DNA from: Gammaproteobacteria bacterium | GTDB lineage: Bacteria > Pseudomonadota > Gammaproteobacteria > Xanthomonadales > Marinicellaceae | Reading direction: 5' to 3' | NCBI GenBank assembly: GCA_041395445.1 | Contig: JAWLAO010000001.1 | Span: 656,501 to 720,500 of the forward strand | Length of the DNA stretch: 64,000 nucleotides | Part shown: positions 34,554 to 44,391 of the stretch, piece after piece | Position numbering within the stretch: position 1 is the stretch's first letter | Layout of the letters: each line of letters starts with the position of its first letter | The notes under the pieces: model-generated | What the model saw: only the letters and a program-made list of their open reading frames with translations | Database searches by the model: none | What the model was told of the DNA's origin: nothing | Program-made: the position numbers and the translations under genes

Positions 34554-37500
34554 TTATTCTCTACCTTTAATAAGTTCTTTGATGTTTTCCAACAACTCTG
34601 CTTCTTGATACGGCTTACCTAAATAACGATCCACACCCAAGTCCATTGCTCTCTGTCTATGCTTCTCACCCGTTCTGGAAGTAATCATAATAATCGGAAC
34701 ATTGGCATATTTTTGCTCTTTTTTCATCTCAATTGCCAACTCGTAACCGTCCATTCTTGGCATCTCGATATCTAGTAACATCACATCAGGAACGGCTTCT
34801 TTCAGTTTATCCAAAGCATCCAAACCATCTTTAGCGGTTACAACATCGTACTCATTTCTTCGAAGTATCCTTTCTCCAACTTTTCTCATGGTAATCGAGT
34901 CGTCCACAATCATTACTAATGGATCTTTCTCAATTTCTTCCTGAATCGCAACTTGAACCGTATCATCAAGAGATTCCAGTTTTCTCATGTAGGCTCTTGC
35001 CAGAGGGATAATATCCAAAATCAGAACAACATTACCATCTCCAAGCACTGTGGCGCCATAAATCCCGGGAACACTGGAAATTTGCGAACCCACAGATTTC
35101 ACAACGATTTCGCGAGAACCTAAAATTCTATCAACACGAAGTGCCACTCCATTTTCACCGGAACGTATCATCACCAATGGAATCTGATTGTTTTCAATCA
35201 CAACCTCAGAATCAACATCCAATAACTTATTCAACTCATGAATCTGGTACTCTTCATTAGCATATTCATAAGTAAAATCCTGATTCTTCACTTTTTCTTG
35301 ATAATCGGCGTACGACATCCGAATGATTCCTTCCAAACCGGAGACAGGAATTGCATAAACTGTTTCAGCAATTTCTACCAACAATGCAGCAGAAAGTGCC
35401 AGAGTGTAAGGCAATCGGATATTGAATCGGGTTCCTTTACCCGGTTCAGAGTGAATATCTAAACTTCCACCAAGCAAGTTTATCTGATTACTGACAACGT
35501 CCATACCAACTCCACGTCCTGCGAGTTTGGAAACCTCATCGACTGTTGAAAATCCACTATTCAGAATTAATCGATCAATATTTGCATCAGAAATCAGAGC
35601 ATCTTTTTTCAAGATACCTCTTTCAATCGCAATTTCTTTTACTCTCTTACGATTAATTCCTGCACCATCATCCGCAACACTGATAACCACCTCGGTCGCT
35701 TCACGACGCACGTCAATATTGACAGAACCTTGTTTTGGTTTATCAACAGCTTCACGGTCTTTCTCAATGCCATGAGCTAAAGAGTTTCTCAGCATATGTT
35801 CCAAAGGTGCAATCACACCTTCCAGAACCGTTTTGTCCATTTCATCATCGGCACCGCGAACATCTAGCTTAACTTGCTTGTTCAATTCGTTTGCGGTTGT
35901 TCTTACCAAACGTCTCAAGCGTGGAACAATGGAGTTAAAGGAAACCAATCGAGTTTCCATCAAACCTTCTTGCAGCTCCGTATTTACCCGAGATTGTTGT
36001 GTTAATAAAGAGTCAGAAGTTCTGGCAACATCATCAAGATAACTGTGAATACTTGATAAATCCGATACCGACTCCACTAGCGATCTTGACAATTGTTGTA
36101 ATTGTGAGAATCTGTCCATTTCCAATGGATCGAAATCTTCTTCATCCGATTCCGAATGGAAGGTCGAAATAATTTGCGCTTCGGTCTCAGCATCCAGTTT
36201 TCTTAATTGCTCACGAATCCTGGCAACTGTGTTACCCAACTCTGATAAGTTGACACGGAAAGAACCAATCTCTTGCTCAAGACGAGAACGATAGATACTC
36301 ACCTCACCGGCATAATTCACCAAGTTATCAAGGAGCTCAGAATTTACTTTAATTTGGTTACCCGACAGTACATTGGATTTTTTCTTAGTTGATGTTTCTT
36401 CTCTGTCTGTATCGCCTTCTGAATCAACAGATTTTGAGATTGTCGGATCAATATCCAAATCTGCAAAGTGAGACTGGTCGAATTTCGACTCCTCAGGAAT
36501 TGCAGCTTCTTTACCACCAATCAGTGATTTAACTTTTTCAACGATATGAGAAATATCAGAACTTTGTCCATAATCTTTCTCACCTTTCATTTTATTTAGC
36601 AGGTCGAAAGACTCTTGAACGGTCGTTAATGCTCTGCTATCAATACTCCGTCCTTCTTCACTGACTTTCTCCAGCAAGGATTCAAGAACATGGCTCAACT
36701 CACCAATATTTTCCAATCCCGCCATTCTTGCACCACCTTTTAGCGTGTGCAAATCACGTTGCAAGGCTAAAATCGAGGTTATATCATCCGGATTTTCTTC
36801 GAGTTCAGTAAGTACATGCTCAGTCCTATCTAATATGTCGTCAGCTTCTTCCTTGAAGATTTCAAGTAACTCTTCATCGAACTCATCCACATCATCAGAT
36901 GACTCTTCTTTACTTTCGTAGCTGGATGAAATGACTTCTCTGTATTTTGGCTCTTCAACAGTCTTAATTTCATCATCAAAATCGACTGAGCTTAAATCAA
37001 TTTCCTCATCGACTTCTGCGGTGTCCTCAAACTCTAAAACTTCTACTTCATCTTCCTCGTTTTCAAGTTCGTCCTGCTCCATCAAGTCTTCCTGAACCCT
37101 GATGTCTTTTAATGTAAACTCTCTTAACTCAGGCACTTCTTCTGAATCTTCTTCTGAATCTTCTTCTGAATCTTCTTCTGAATCTTCTTCTGAGTCTTCT
37201 TCTGAGTCTTCTTCTGAGTCTTCTTCTGAGTCTTCTTCTGAGTCTTCTTCTGAGTCTTCTTCAAAACTTTCCATAAAGTCTAGTTCTTCAGAATCCTCAT
37301 CTATCTCATCTTCATCATCCTCAATATCAAATTCGAATTCATCATCTGAATCGAAATCAATTTCACTATCACTTCCATCGATATATTGCCCCAAATCAAA
37401 ATCATCTGACTGAGTTTCTTTGTCATCCTGGTTCGCATCATCAATAAACTGTCCTAAATCGAAGTCTTCACTTTCAATATCCGACTCTTCTTTTGATTCT

Positions 37501-40445
37501 TCAAGATTTTCAATGAGATGCTTGAAGTATGAATTAATCTCCTGAGAGATTCCTGTTGACGCAGATTCAGTTCCCAGATTTTCCATAATCCTTGCGGCTT
37601 CACCACTGAATGCTTCAATTTTCTCCAATGTCTTTTCATCGAAAACTTGTCCCATTTCCGATGACATTTTAGATGCAATTTCCAAAGGTGATGTCATGGC
37701 AACAATACTCTTAACAGATGCCATATTAGCGGCTCCATTTAAAGTATGAATCACTCTTATAAAACTCTCAGTTGCGTGAGCGTCTCCACTTTCATGAGCA
37801 TTTGCTATGAAATTGTTGACTTCTTCCAAGTGACCTTTGACTTCTTGCTGAAGAATTTCTAAAAAGACCGGATCGATTGACAAATCATCTTCGGTTTCCT
37901 CAGATTCGTTATCAGATGACTGGTCTGATTCACTGACTTCTGTTGTTTCTTCTACTTCATCAACATCTGATTCATCAACTTTATCCAAATAAACATCATC
38001 TATCTCAACGCTATCAGTTACAGCCTGTGACATAGATTCATCAAGTACGATTTCAGTAGCTTTTTCAAAATCTGCATCTGTAACACTCTCGCCTCTTTGA
38101 ACTTTCTCAGCTGCAGCAATGATTTCATGATATCCTTCAGGAACCTGTCCGCCTACTTTCAATGCTTCATAAAGTTGCGGTAGCAATTCATTAGATTTTC
38201 TCATGACCATGATGTAGGAATCACTAAGATCTTTAGAGCCATTCAATACTGAATTGGTCATATCTTCAATTTTCCAACTATAATCGCCAAGAGCTAACGC
38301 ACCCACCAAGCGTCCACTACCTTTCAAAGTGTGGTATATTCTTCTGATTTCAGCCAGTAGTGAGCTATTGTCCTCAGGTGCTACAACCCATTTAGGGAAG
38401 AGAGACTTCATATTTTGAAGCTCTTCTTCAAATTCCTCGAGGAAGACCTCTTTAATATCCTCATCAGTGTCTTCACTAAACTGAACCAATAACTCTTGTG
38501 GAGTTTCGCCCAACAGTTCATCCATGTCGTATTGTGTTTTGGAAGACTCTGCTTCTTTCTCCTCTATCGTCAGGATTCCTTCGTCTTCTTCATCACCTGA
38601 ATCTTCCAGAAGTTCATCATAATCTATATCTGCATCATCAGATGCATCGGATTCATCAGTTTCTTCCTCAATATCTATATCAAATTCATCATCTGACATA
38701 TTATCCAATTCGTCATCTAGGTTTTCTGAAACCTCTATAGGAGCTTTATCTTTGATACTTGCAAACAAGGTATCAATATTTGATTTAGCCAAATCTAAAA
38801 CTCTTTGCTCGCCTTTGACACCTTCACTCATGTACTCAAGGTAATACTCAAGACTGGCAATAGATTCAGCTAAAAGATTCAATTGATCAACAGATGGTTT
38901 ATACTCTGACTCGAGCATTTGCTCGTTAGTATATTTCTCGATTTTATCGACTTCAACAGCCACATCATCGAAACCGGACATTTTCAATGCACCACTGATT
39001 TCTTTCAGAAGTTTTGGAATCGGCTGAATCGGATCTTTGTTCCAAGGTTCTTCTATAAACTGAACAAAGTTATGTTTCACTTTTTGTAAGTTATTAATGG
39101 ATTCTTTAGCCAGAGTATCCAATACTTTTTTCATTTCCGCTGATAATACGGCTTTGCCTTGACTCGCCTCATCCGAGGAATCCATATCGCCCAGAAGCAT
39201 GATATTTTCATCCAGAGATGATTCGACAAATAACAAAGTTTCAGCAACATGCATGATTAAATCTTCGTCAGCCCTGGAGTCATTCATAATGCTTTCTTCA
39301 AGCAACTTAACATCTTCTTTAACTTTAGAACGAGCTATTCCAACTCCAATCAATCCCAAAGTATCAGAAACTTTATTTAAAGACTCTACCAATGCTTTTA
39401 GGTCACTAGTACTGGCACCTTCATTCCTGTTATATAAATCAAGGCTTTCCTGAATTGCCAAGAGATCTTCCTTAATAATTCCCGAAACTGATTCAAGCAA
39501 ATCTCTGTTTTTACCGGATAAGCTACTTTGCGCTTTTTCTATTTCCTTATCATCAGAGATAAAATCTGACAAACTGAAAAACTCTTTTATTTCTTCAACG
39601 CGTCTGTCTTTACCTTCCGCCAAGGCAACATAATAAAGTAAGTTTCTGGTAAGTTCGTTGAAAGAAATATTGTTATCAAACGATGGATTAATAATTCGAC
39701 GTATGGCCTGATCAATTCGGGCAGAAAGTTGCTTGACTGTGACTGAAGACTCTAATGAACCATTGATTAATGCTTGGAACAAACCACCGGCGACCCAGAA
39801 TAATTGCTTTTCCTCAACATTTGAAATAACTGTTTTCAGTTTATCAAAGATAACTTGTATTTTTTTCAAGTTATCAATTTCATCGTTTCCTTTAAGCCAG
39901 TTTAACAGGCAAATCTGATAAGCTGACCTGATTTTTCCAACAACCTGAGCTAGTTGATTTTCACTGAGTGAAAAGCTGGTGTTTTGTTTGGACTCAGGCA
40001 CACCAAGACTTAAATCGGGTGTAAACAAAGCACTTTCTGAGAGTAGTGAGTCTCCTTTTACTGTTCTTAAGTCATTAACCAAAGGCAAAAGAACCATCGG
40101 AATATCTTTATATCCCAACTGAACCCGTTCAAGATAATCCGGCAACAATAATATTGCGCGTATTAATACGTCAAAAGCATCTTTCTCGGAGTCAACCTCT
40201 TTAGCAATCAATTTGTTGACCACTTGCTCCATTTCTTCGGCAACCATGGCAGCACCATAAAGCTCTACCATTTTTAAAGTTCCCTGCACTTGATGCAAAT
40301 AAGTCGCACAAAGCTGTAATTGGTTCTCGTCTTCCGGATTTTCAACATACTCTTCTAAAGCTGACTGGGCTTTCTTCAGAGTTTCGTCAAGCTCTTTTTT
40401 GACCCATATCAGCGTTGAAAAGTCTATTTGTTCGATATTGCTCAT
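34554..40445 (-). CDS. chpA: ChpA-like hybrid histidine kinase of the type IV pilus chemosensory system
   Basis: A 1963-residue CheA hybrid that controls twitching motility and pilus-dependent signalling in relatives. Recognisable HPt phosphohistidine sites: YLHQVQGT (about 49, weak), IYHTLKGSGRLVG (about 706), IHTLNGAANMAS (about 901) and LHTLKGGARMAG (about 1233). Then come the dimerisation domain, the ATPase (N box HMLRNSLAHGIE, about 1552; GRGVGMDVV), a CheW domain, and a C-terminal receiver with acceptor Asp in LLDIEMPRMDG (about 1890). Long acidic linkers include ten EEDS repeats (about 1062-1101) encoded by a 12-bp tandem repeat. Confidence 0.94.
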   Translation of the reverse strand: MSNIEQIDFSTLIWVKKELDETLKKAQSALEEYVENPEDENQLQLCATYLHQVQGTLKMVELYGAAMVAEEMEQVVNKLIAKEVDSEKDAFDVLIRAILLLPDYLERVQLGYKDIPMVLLPLVNDLRTVKGDSLLSESALFTPDLSLGVPESKQNTSFSLSENQLAQVVGKIRSAYQICLLNWLKGNDEIDNLKKIQVIFDKLKTVISNVEEKQLFWVAGGLFQALINGSLESSVTVKQLSARIDQAIRRIINPSFDNNISFNELTRNLLYYVALAEGKDRRVEEIKEFFSLSDFISDDKEIEKAQSSLSGKNRDLLESVSGIIKEDLLAIQESLDLYNRNEGASTSDLKALVESLNKVSDTLGLIGVGIARSKVKEDVKLLEESIMNDSRADEDLIMHVAETLLFVESSLDENIMLLGDMDSSDEASQGKAVLSAEMKKVLDTLAKESINNLQKVKHNFVQFIEEPWNKDPIQPIPKLLKEISGALKMSGFDDVAVEVDKIEKYTNEQMLESEYKPSVDQLNLLAESIASLEYYLEYMSEGVKGEQRVLDLAKSNIDTLFASIKDKAPIEVSENLDDELDNMSDDEFDIDIEEETDESDASDDADIDYDELLEDSGDEEDEGILTIEEKEAESSKTQYDMDELLGETPQELLVQFSEDTDEDIKEVFLEEFEEELQNMKSLFPKWVVAPEDNSSLLAEIRRIYHTLKGSGRLVGALALGDYSWKIEDMTNSVLNGSKDLSDSYIMVMRKSNELLPQLYEALKVGGQVPEGYHEIIAAAEKVQRGESVTDADFEKATEIVLDESMSQAVTDSVEIDDVYLDKVDESDVDEVEETTEVSESDQSSDNESEETEDDLSIDPVFLEILQQEVKGHLEEVNNFIANAHESGDAHATESFIRVIHTLNGAANMASVKSIVAMTSPLEIASKMSSEMGQVFDEKTLEKIEAFSGEAARIMENLGTESASTGISQEINSYFKHLIENLEESKEESDIESEDFDLGQFIDDANQDDKETQSDDFDLGQYIDGSDSEIDFDSDDEFEFDIEDDEDEIDEDSEELDFMESFEEDSEEDSEEDSEEDSEEDSEEDSEEDSEEDSEEDSEEDSEEVPELREFTLKDIRVQEDLMEQDELENEEDEVEVLEFEDTAEVDEEIDLSSVDFDDEIKTVEEPKYREVISSSYESKEESSDDVDEFDEELLEIFKEEADDILDRTEHVLTELEENPDDITSILALQRDLHTLKGGARMAGLENIGELSHVLESLLEKVSEEGRSIDSRALTTVQESFDLLNKMKGEKDYGQSSDISHIVEKVKSLIGGKEAAIPEESKFDQSHFADLDIDPTISKSVDSEGDTDREETSTKKKSNVLSGNQIKVNSELLDNLVNYAGEVSIYRSRLEQEIGSFRVNLSELGNTVARIREQLRKLDAETEAQIISTFHSESDEEDFDPLEMDRFSQLQQLSRSLVESVSDLSSIHSYLDDVARTSDSLLTQQSRVNTELQEGLMETRLVSFNSIVPRLRRLVRTTANELNKQVKLDVRGADDEMDKTVLEGVIAPLEHMLRNSLAHGIEKDREAVDKPKQGSVNIDVRREATEVVISVADDGAGINRKRVKEIAIERGILKKDALISDANIDRLILNSGFSTVDEVSKLAGRGVGMDVVSNQINLLGGSLDIHSEPGKGTRFNIRLPYTLALSAALLVEIAETVYAIPVSGLEGIIRMSYADYQEKVKNQDFTYEYANEEYQIHELNKLLDVDSEVVIENNQIPLVMIRSGENGVALRVDRILGSREIVVKSVGSQISSVPGIYGATVLGDGNVVLILDIIPLARAYMRKLESLDDTVQVAIQEEIEKDPLVMIVDDSITMRKVGERILRRNEYDVVTAKDGLDALDKLKEAVPDVMLLDIEMPRMDGYELAIEMKKEQKYANVPIIMITSRTGEKHRQRAMDLGVDRYLGKPYQEAELLENIKELIKGRE
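37141..37260 (-). repeat. 12-bp tandem repeat (10 copies) in chpA encoding EEDS units
   Basis: Ten consecutive 12-base units on the plus strand, TCTGAATCTTCT and TCTGAGTCTTCT variants, the A-form at one end and the G-form at the other. They encode the Glu-Glu-Asp-Ser linker of ChpA. As the unit is a multiple of three, copy-number changes keep the frame. The segregated order of the variants suggests recent unequal expansion. Confidence 0.95.
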
Positions 40446-40592
40446 ACTATATTAACTTTCTCGTTTATATGCTATAGTCCATTTGTATTTGTAATTCTTT
40501 CCAGCAAACTGACAATCTCCAAAACAGTCTATTAAAGCCAGATTAAATCATTTCCTAAGATTAATTTTTGAAGTCCTTCACAACATTAACAA

Positions 40593-42614
40593 TTAAAATT
40601 CTTCAGTCGGTAACTTAAAGTCTTGTACCGACAATCTCAATTCATTCGCCAACTCCACCAGGTTCCCAATCGACTCCGCTGTTTGTTGCGTACCAACAGA
40701 GGTTTGGGTGGTAATTTCCTGAATCACGTTCATCGTTCCTGATATGTTTGTTGCAGCGACCGATTGTTGCTTAGCAGATTCGGAAATATTCTGAATCAAT
40801 TCCGCCAAGTCATTCGATACCGCTTCAATCTCGGTCAAGGCATCACCGGCGTTCTCCGCACGTTTCGCACCATCAACCACCTCAGCAGTTGTTTGTTCCA
40901 TTGAAGCCACCGCTTCGTTGGTATCTGACTGAATTGTTTGTACTAATGTCTCAATCTGTTTGGTTGCATTCGATGCACGTTCCGCCAATGATTGTACCTC
41001 GTCGGCAACAACCGCAAAACCACGACCCGCTTCACCGGCAGAAGCCGCCTGAATCGCTGCGTTCAATGCCAGAATATTTGTTTGTTCGGAAATGTCATTA
41101 ATCAATTCAACGATGTTACCAATTTCCTGCGAGCTCTCACCCAATCGTTTAATTCTTTTCGATGTTTCTTGAATCTGATTACGAATATTATCCATCCCTT
41201 CAATGGTTTGGCGCACGATTTCAGCACCATTATGTGCAATCAATACCGATCTTTGCGCAACGTCTGCTGATTCAAGAGAGTTAATAGATACTTCGTCAAT
41301 CGAAACTGCAATTTCGTTAATCGCTGTCGATGCATTGGTAATTTGTTGAGCTTGGTGTTCACTCGCTTCGGCAAGGTGTAATGCTGTTGCCTGTGCTTCC
41401 TGAGCCGCTGATGCCACACCAACCGATGCGTCGTTAATTGTTTTTACCAACGATCTCAACGCTTCTACCGCGAAGTTTACAGAATCAGCGATTGCCCCGG
41501 TGATGTCCTCACTCACCGTTGCGTTTACGGTTAAATCACCATCCGCCAACGAGCCCATTTCATCAAGAAGTCGCAAAATCGCTAATTGGTTTCTCTCATT
41601 CAGTTCCTGAGCCACTTTTGCTCGTTTTCTATCATTTTTGGTCATAGAGAATAAAATGACTATCAACCACAACAGAGATAAACCACCTAACGCATACTGC
41701 ACTTCAACAGAAGGAAACTTAGGAATTATCCCTTTCAACACTTCTGACAAATCATTCGCTTTATTAATGAAAGTCGGAATATCATTTCCGATATCTTCCG
41801 TCGCAACTTGTGCTTCATAAAGCTCCTGAGCGTTCATCACCTCTTCAATATCGCCTTGAAGACTGGAGAAAATATTATAAACCTGACCGAGAGACTCCAA
41901 TACAGTATCGTCTGTTACTGCTTTAATAGTATCATCGCCATTAAACATTCCGTTCAAGACTCGAGAGAACCTTCTGGTATCCGATGCCAAATCTTCAGAT
42001 GCTTGAACTGCGGCCATACCACCTTTTAGAACCTCACCCATACGTCTTAACATTCTGTCTGCAAGCACTTGTTGCTCTCCGGCGAGTTTAATAAGTTCAC
42101 GATCCCCTTTGATGACCACTAGTTGGTTTACAACCTCATTGTTTTTTGATTGCAAGAGAGGAATTTCAGATGCGAATTTATTATAAATCGCATTCATATC
42201 CTGAATAAGAACCTGCTTATCAAGAATCTTATCAACATTGCTCTGTATTGTGAACCAGGAAGTATTAAGAGTATTTATACTATCATTCGCTGCAACCGGA
42301 ACTCGAGGGTATCTTTTATCTTTATCACCATCATTTAGTGAATTAATTTTTGTTGCAATCGAATCTCGTTTAATTTTCAAATCATCAAATGAAGCCTGAT
42401 CGCCGGCAGCTGCTAGTATCGCATGCTGAGCCAACTGTTGAGCCTTGATTTGGATATCATCGGTCGCCCTGATGTGTTCAACTCGGTTTGAGTTTATATT
42501 GTCTAACATTATCGAATTGACAATAAACCCAACAATTAATAACAGTAAGATTACAACTTGCCAAGCCGGCAGGGTTCGGGTATGTCTGCCTAAATCATTA
42601 GAGGTTACACTCAT
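40593..42614 (-). CDS. pilJ: PilJ-like methyl-accepting chemoreceptor for type IV pili
   Basis: A 673-residue receptor with an N-terminal transmembrane helix (about 18-40), a large helical periplasmic sensor with PilJ-type repeats, a second helix (about 308-328, GGLSLLWLIVILFSM), a HAMP-like region and a signalling coiled coil. The conserved tip EQTNILALNAAIQAASAGEA (about 510-530) and FAVVADEVQSLAERA follow. It feeds ChpA through PilI. It lies between pilI and chpA; no pilK methyltransferase gene is present. Confidence 0.94.
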   Translation of the reverse strand: MSVTSNDLGRHTRTLPAWQVVILLLLIVGFIVNSIMLDNINSNRVEHIRATDDIQIKAQQLAQHAILAAAGDQASFDDLKIKRDSIATKINSLNDGDKDKRYPRVPVAANDSINTLNTSWFTIQSNVDKILDKQVLIQDMNAIYNKFASEIPLLQSKNNEVVNQLVVIKGDRELIKLAGEQQVLADRMLRRMGEVLKGGMAAVQASEDLASDTRRFSRVLNGMFNGDDTIKAVTDDTVLESLGQVYNIFSSLQGDIEEVMNAQELYEAQVATEDIGNDIPTFINKANDLSEVLKGIIPKFPSVEVQYALGGLSLLWLIVILFSMTKNDRKRAKVAQELNERNQLAILRLLDEMGSLADGDLTVNATVSEDITGAIADSVNFAVEALRSLVKTINDASVGVASAAQEAQATALHLAEASEHQAQQITNASTAINEIAVSIDEVSINSLESADVAQRSVLIAHNGAEIVRQTIEGMDNIRNQIQETSKRIKRLGESSQEIGNIVELINDISEQTNILALNAAIQAASAGEAGRGFAVVADEVQSLAERASNATKQIETLVQTIQSDTNEAVASMEQTTAEVVDGAKRAENAGDALTEIEAVSNDLAELIQNISESAKQQSVAATNISGTMNVIQEITTQTSVGTQQTAESIGNLVELANELRLSVQDFKLPTEEF

Positions 42615-42654
42615 AATTTTACTCTCTTTACTTTCTTTTAACTCTCTCTATTAT

Positions 42655-43194
42655 TTATATCGCCGAAGCATTCTGAAACGATGGGTCATTGATTAGCTTC
42701 TCAACATCTAATATATTCCAAACTTCCTCTTCTTCCATAAATGCATTCTCAACATAATTATATGCGGAATCATTATCATTCGGCACTTCGCACTTTTGCT
42801 CAGTGGAAAAGTGTTTTTGACCAAAAACCTCATCCACCACCAAACCAACTTGACCACCAATCTGATTAATAACAACCATTCTCGTGTGAGCTGTGGTCTT
42901 GGTAGGTTTATTGAGAAGATAAGATTTCATGTCTATAACTGGAATCAAATTCCCCCTGATGTTTCCTAATCCTAGCACCCAAGATGAAATTCCCGGGATT
43001 TTGGTCGTTTCCGTCAGAATAATAACCTCGACAATTTGATCAATCGCCAATGCATAATTGAATTCATCAATTTTAAATCCTACACCTGACCAGGCGCTTT
43101 TGTCCTGAGTCTGTTCAGATCTCACTTTATGCTTCAAACTCAGTTGTTCGTACTGGACTAACAATTCAAATGGTTTAATACTGCTTTTTGCCAT
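42655..43194 (-). CDS. pilI: PilI-like CheW adaptor
   Basis: A 179-residue CheW-family protein (FKIDEFNYALAIDQIVEVI, GLGNIRGNLIPVIDMKSYL, GGQVGLVVDEVFG) that couples PilJ to ChpA. It begins 1 base after the stop of the pilG fragment. In Pseudomonas pilH lies between pilG and pilI; here it does not. Confidence 0.92.
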   Translation of the reverse strand: MAKSSIKPFELLVQYEQLSLKHKVRSEQTQDKSAWSGVGFKIDEFNYALAIDQIVEVIILTETTKIPGISSWVLGLGNIRGNLIPVIDMKSYLLNKPTKTTAHTRMVVINQIGGQVGLVVDEVFGQKHFSTEQKCEVPNDNDSAYNYVENAFMEEEEVWNILDVEKLINDPSFQNASAI

Positions 43195-43195
43195 T

Positions 43196-43393
43196 TTACC
43201 TTACCGTCACGTGTTGTTGTATTGCTCCCAGCAACTCCTCTTTGGTAAATGGTTTGGTTAAATAAAGTTCTGCACCTACCACTTTACCTTTTGCTTTATC
43301 AAACAATCCATCTTTAGATGAAAGCATTATTATTGGAGTTGACTTGAATTGCTGATTCATTTTGATGAGTGCACATGTCTTGTCGTGGTGCAT
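43196..43393 (-). pseudogene. pilG: PilG response regulator, 3' half only (5' half lost at an IS end)
   Basis: The frame reads TCALIKMNQQFKSTPIIML followed by SSKDGLFDKAKGKVVGAELY and LTKPFTKEELLGAIQQHV, an excellent match to the C-terminal half of PilG, including the conserved switch residues and the KPF lysine. Homology begins at the Thr-Cys-Ala-Leu-Ile-Lys stretch; the first six residues MHHDK come from the IS end. The N-terminal half, with the acidic pocket and phospho-acceptor Asp, is absent and does not reappear beyond the IS. The 65-residue product cannot be a working receiver domain. Confidence 0.88.
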
Positions 43394-44308
43394 TTAGCAA
43401 AAAGCTAAAAAAGTAAGTTACTCATTAGCAAAAGCCGTGTATATTTAGGATTCTCAACATCCAAAATACACTACAAAATGAGTAACTTAGAATCTAGTTA
43501 TACCAAAATATTAAATACATTGCACCAAGTAGAACCCCAAAAGAACTTTTTAAATCAAATTAGAACTCCAAAACTAAGCGATATTGAGTTAATTGCAATC
43601 AATATTACATCAGAATACCTGGGAATTGACTCCGAAAGAGACTTGTTTAACAAACTGCCTCAGTACCTTCTGGATAAAATTGAAAGAACCGTATATAACA
43701 GAAGAAAGCGTGGATTATTCCTTTATATTGAACAAGTTAGGAAGAAAATGGCAGAGGCAATGATTGGCGATGACAAGCACTTTGTCATCGACAGTATGCC
43801 CTTGGAGGTCTGCAAAATGAGCCGTGCCGCTAGGTCAACAATCTGCAAAGAGGATATGAACTCATCACCCAATCATGGGTATTGTGCATCTCAAAAAATG
43901 AGCTTCTATGGATACAAACTTCATTCAGTATGCTCTCTGCCGGTGTTTTCAAAAGTTTTGATTTGACACCGGCTAATGTCCACGACATCCATTATCTGAA
44001 TGATGTTAAAGAACAGCTTAAAAGTTGTTATTTAATTGGTGATAAAGGTTACCTGAGTCATAGCATTCAACTTGATTTATTTGAAACGAGGGAAATTAGG
44101 CTGGAGGTTCCTATGCGTAAAAATCAGTTTAACTTCAGAAAGATGCATTGGATACTTTCAAGAACCAGGAAACGAATTGAGACTTTGTTTTCTCAGCTTT
44201 GCGACCAATTTATGATTCGCAGAAATTATGCAAAAACATTTGATGGGTTCAAATCCAGAATACTTTCAAAGTTAACGGCTTTAACTGTAATTCAATTTAT
44301 GCACCACG
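43384..44308 (+). mobile_element. IS982-family insertion sequence, about 0.93 kb
   Basis: It encloses an IS982-type transposase gene. The ends are set by a shared 10-base sequence in opposite orientation: CGTGGTGCAT at 43384-43393, exactly where pilG homology stops, and ATGCACCACG at 44299-44308. Matching beyond 10 bases is poor, so the ends are tentative by several bases. TTGT occurs just outside the left end and 2 bases outside the right end, a possible 4-base target duplication. If these ends are right, the transposase frame runs past the right end into flanking DNA. Confidence 0.72.
43414..43489 (+). promoter_or_regulatory. Long inverted repeat burying the transposase start codon
   Basis: TAAGTTACTCATT (43414-43426) and AATGAGTAACTTA (43477-43489) are perfect 13-base complements; the transposase ATG (43478) lies in the right arm. 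Inside, GTGTAT/ATACAC and GGAT/ATCC pair in nested order, so transcripts entering from the pilG side could fold into one extended stem that hides the start. This resembles the anti-read-through structures known from IS10 and IS50. Confidence 0.65.
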
Positions 44309-44391
44309 GGTTGTATTTTTTGATTTCACAAAAAAATCTACATTTATGTGCGATAAAATTAGGACTCGAGTATAATTCCAAGCGGGCATAA
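43478..44391 (+). pseudogene. IS982-family transposase, frameshifted
   Basis: The first frame (43478-43966) carries the N-terminal region and HFVIDSMPLEVCK with the first catalytic Asp, then ARSTICKED and GYCASQKMSFYGYKLH. At about 43940 the frame shifts: the continuation (GVFKSFDLTPANVHDIHYLND, CYLIGDKGYLS with the second Asp, RTRKRIETLFSQL with the Glu) is in another frame. Comparing C-S-L-P with the usual C-S-x-x-G-V-F suggests loss of one base at CC|GG. IS982 enzymes are normally single frames, so this copy is probably inactive unless the shift is a sequencing error. Confidence 0.85.
44371..44376 (+). promoter_or_regulatory. Candidate -10 box of the gshB promoter
   Basis: A perfect TATAAT lies 32 bases before the gshB ATG, in the roughly 100 bases between the IS right end and gshB. 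No good -35 is visible at 16-18 bases upstream. It suggests this stretch is native promoter DNA rather than IS sequence. Confidence 0.4.

Noticed and set aside
37141..37260. CRISPR-like array
   Set aside because: The 12-bp units are contiguous without spacers and encode a protein linker.
37102..37413. Serine-rich ORF on the plus strand across the chpA repeat
   Set aside because: It is the complement of the EEDS repeat; no start signals and chpA is clearly the coding strand.
43930..43970. Programmed frameshift in the transposase
   Set aside because: No slippery heptamer or downstream pseudoknot is visible and IS982 transposases are normally one frame; a mutation or error is simpler.
44245..44256. 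tRNA T-arm-like GGTTCAAATCC
   Set aside because: It lies inside the transposase coding frame and no acceptor stem or anticodon arm is present.
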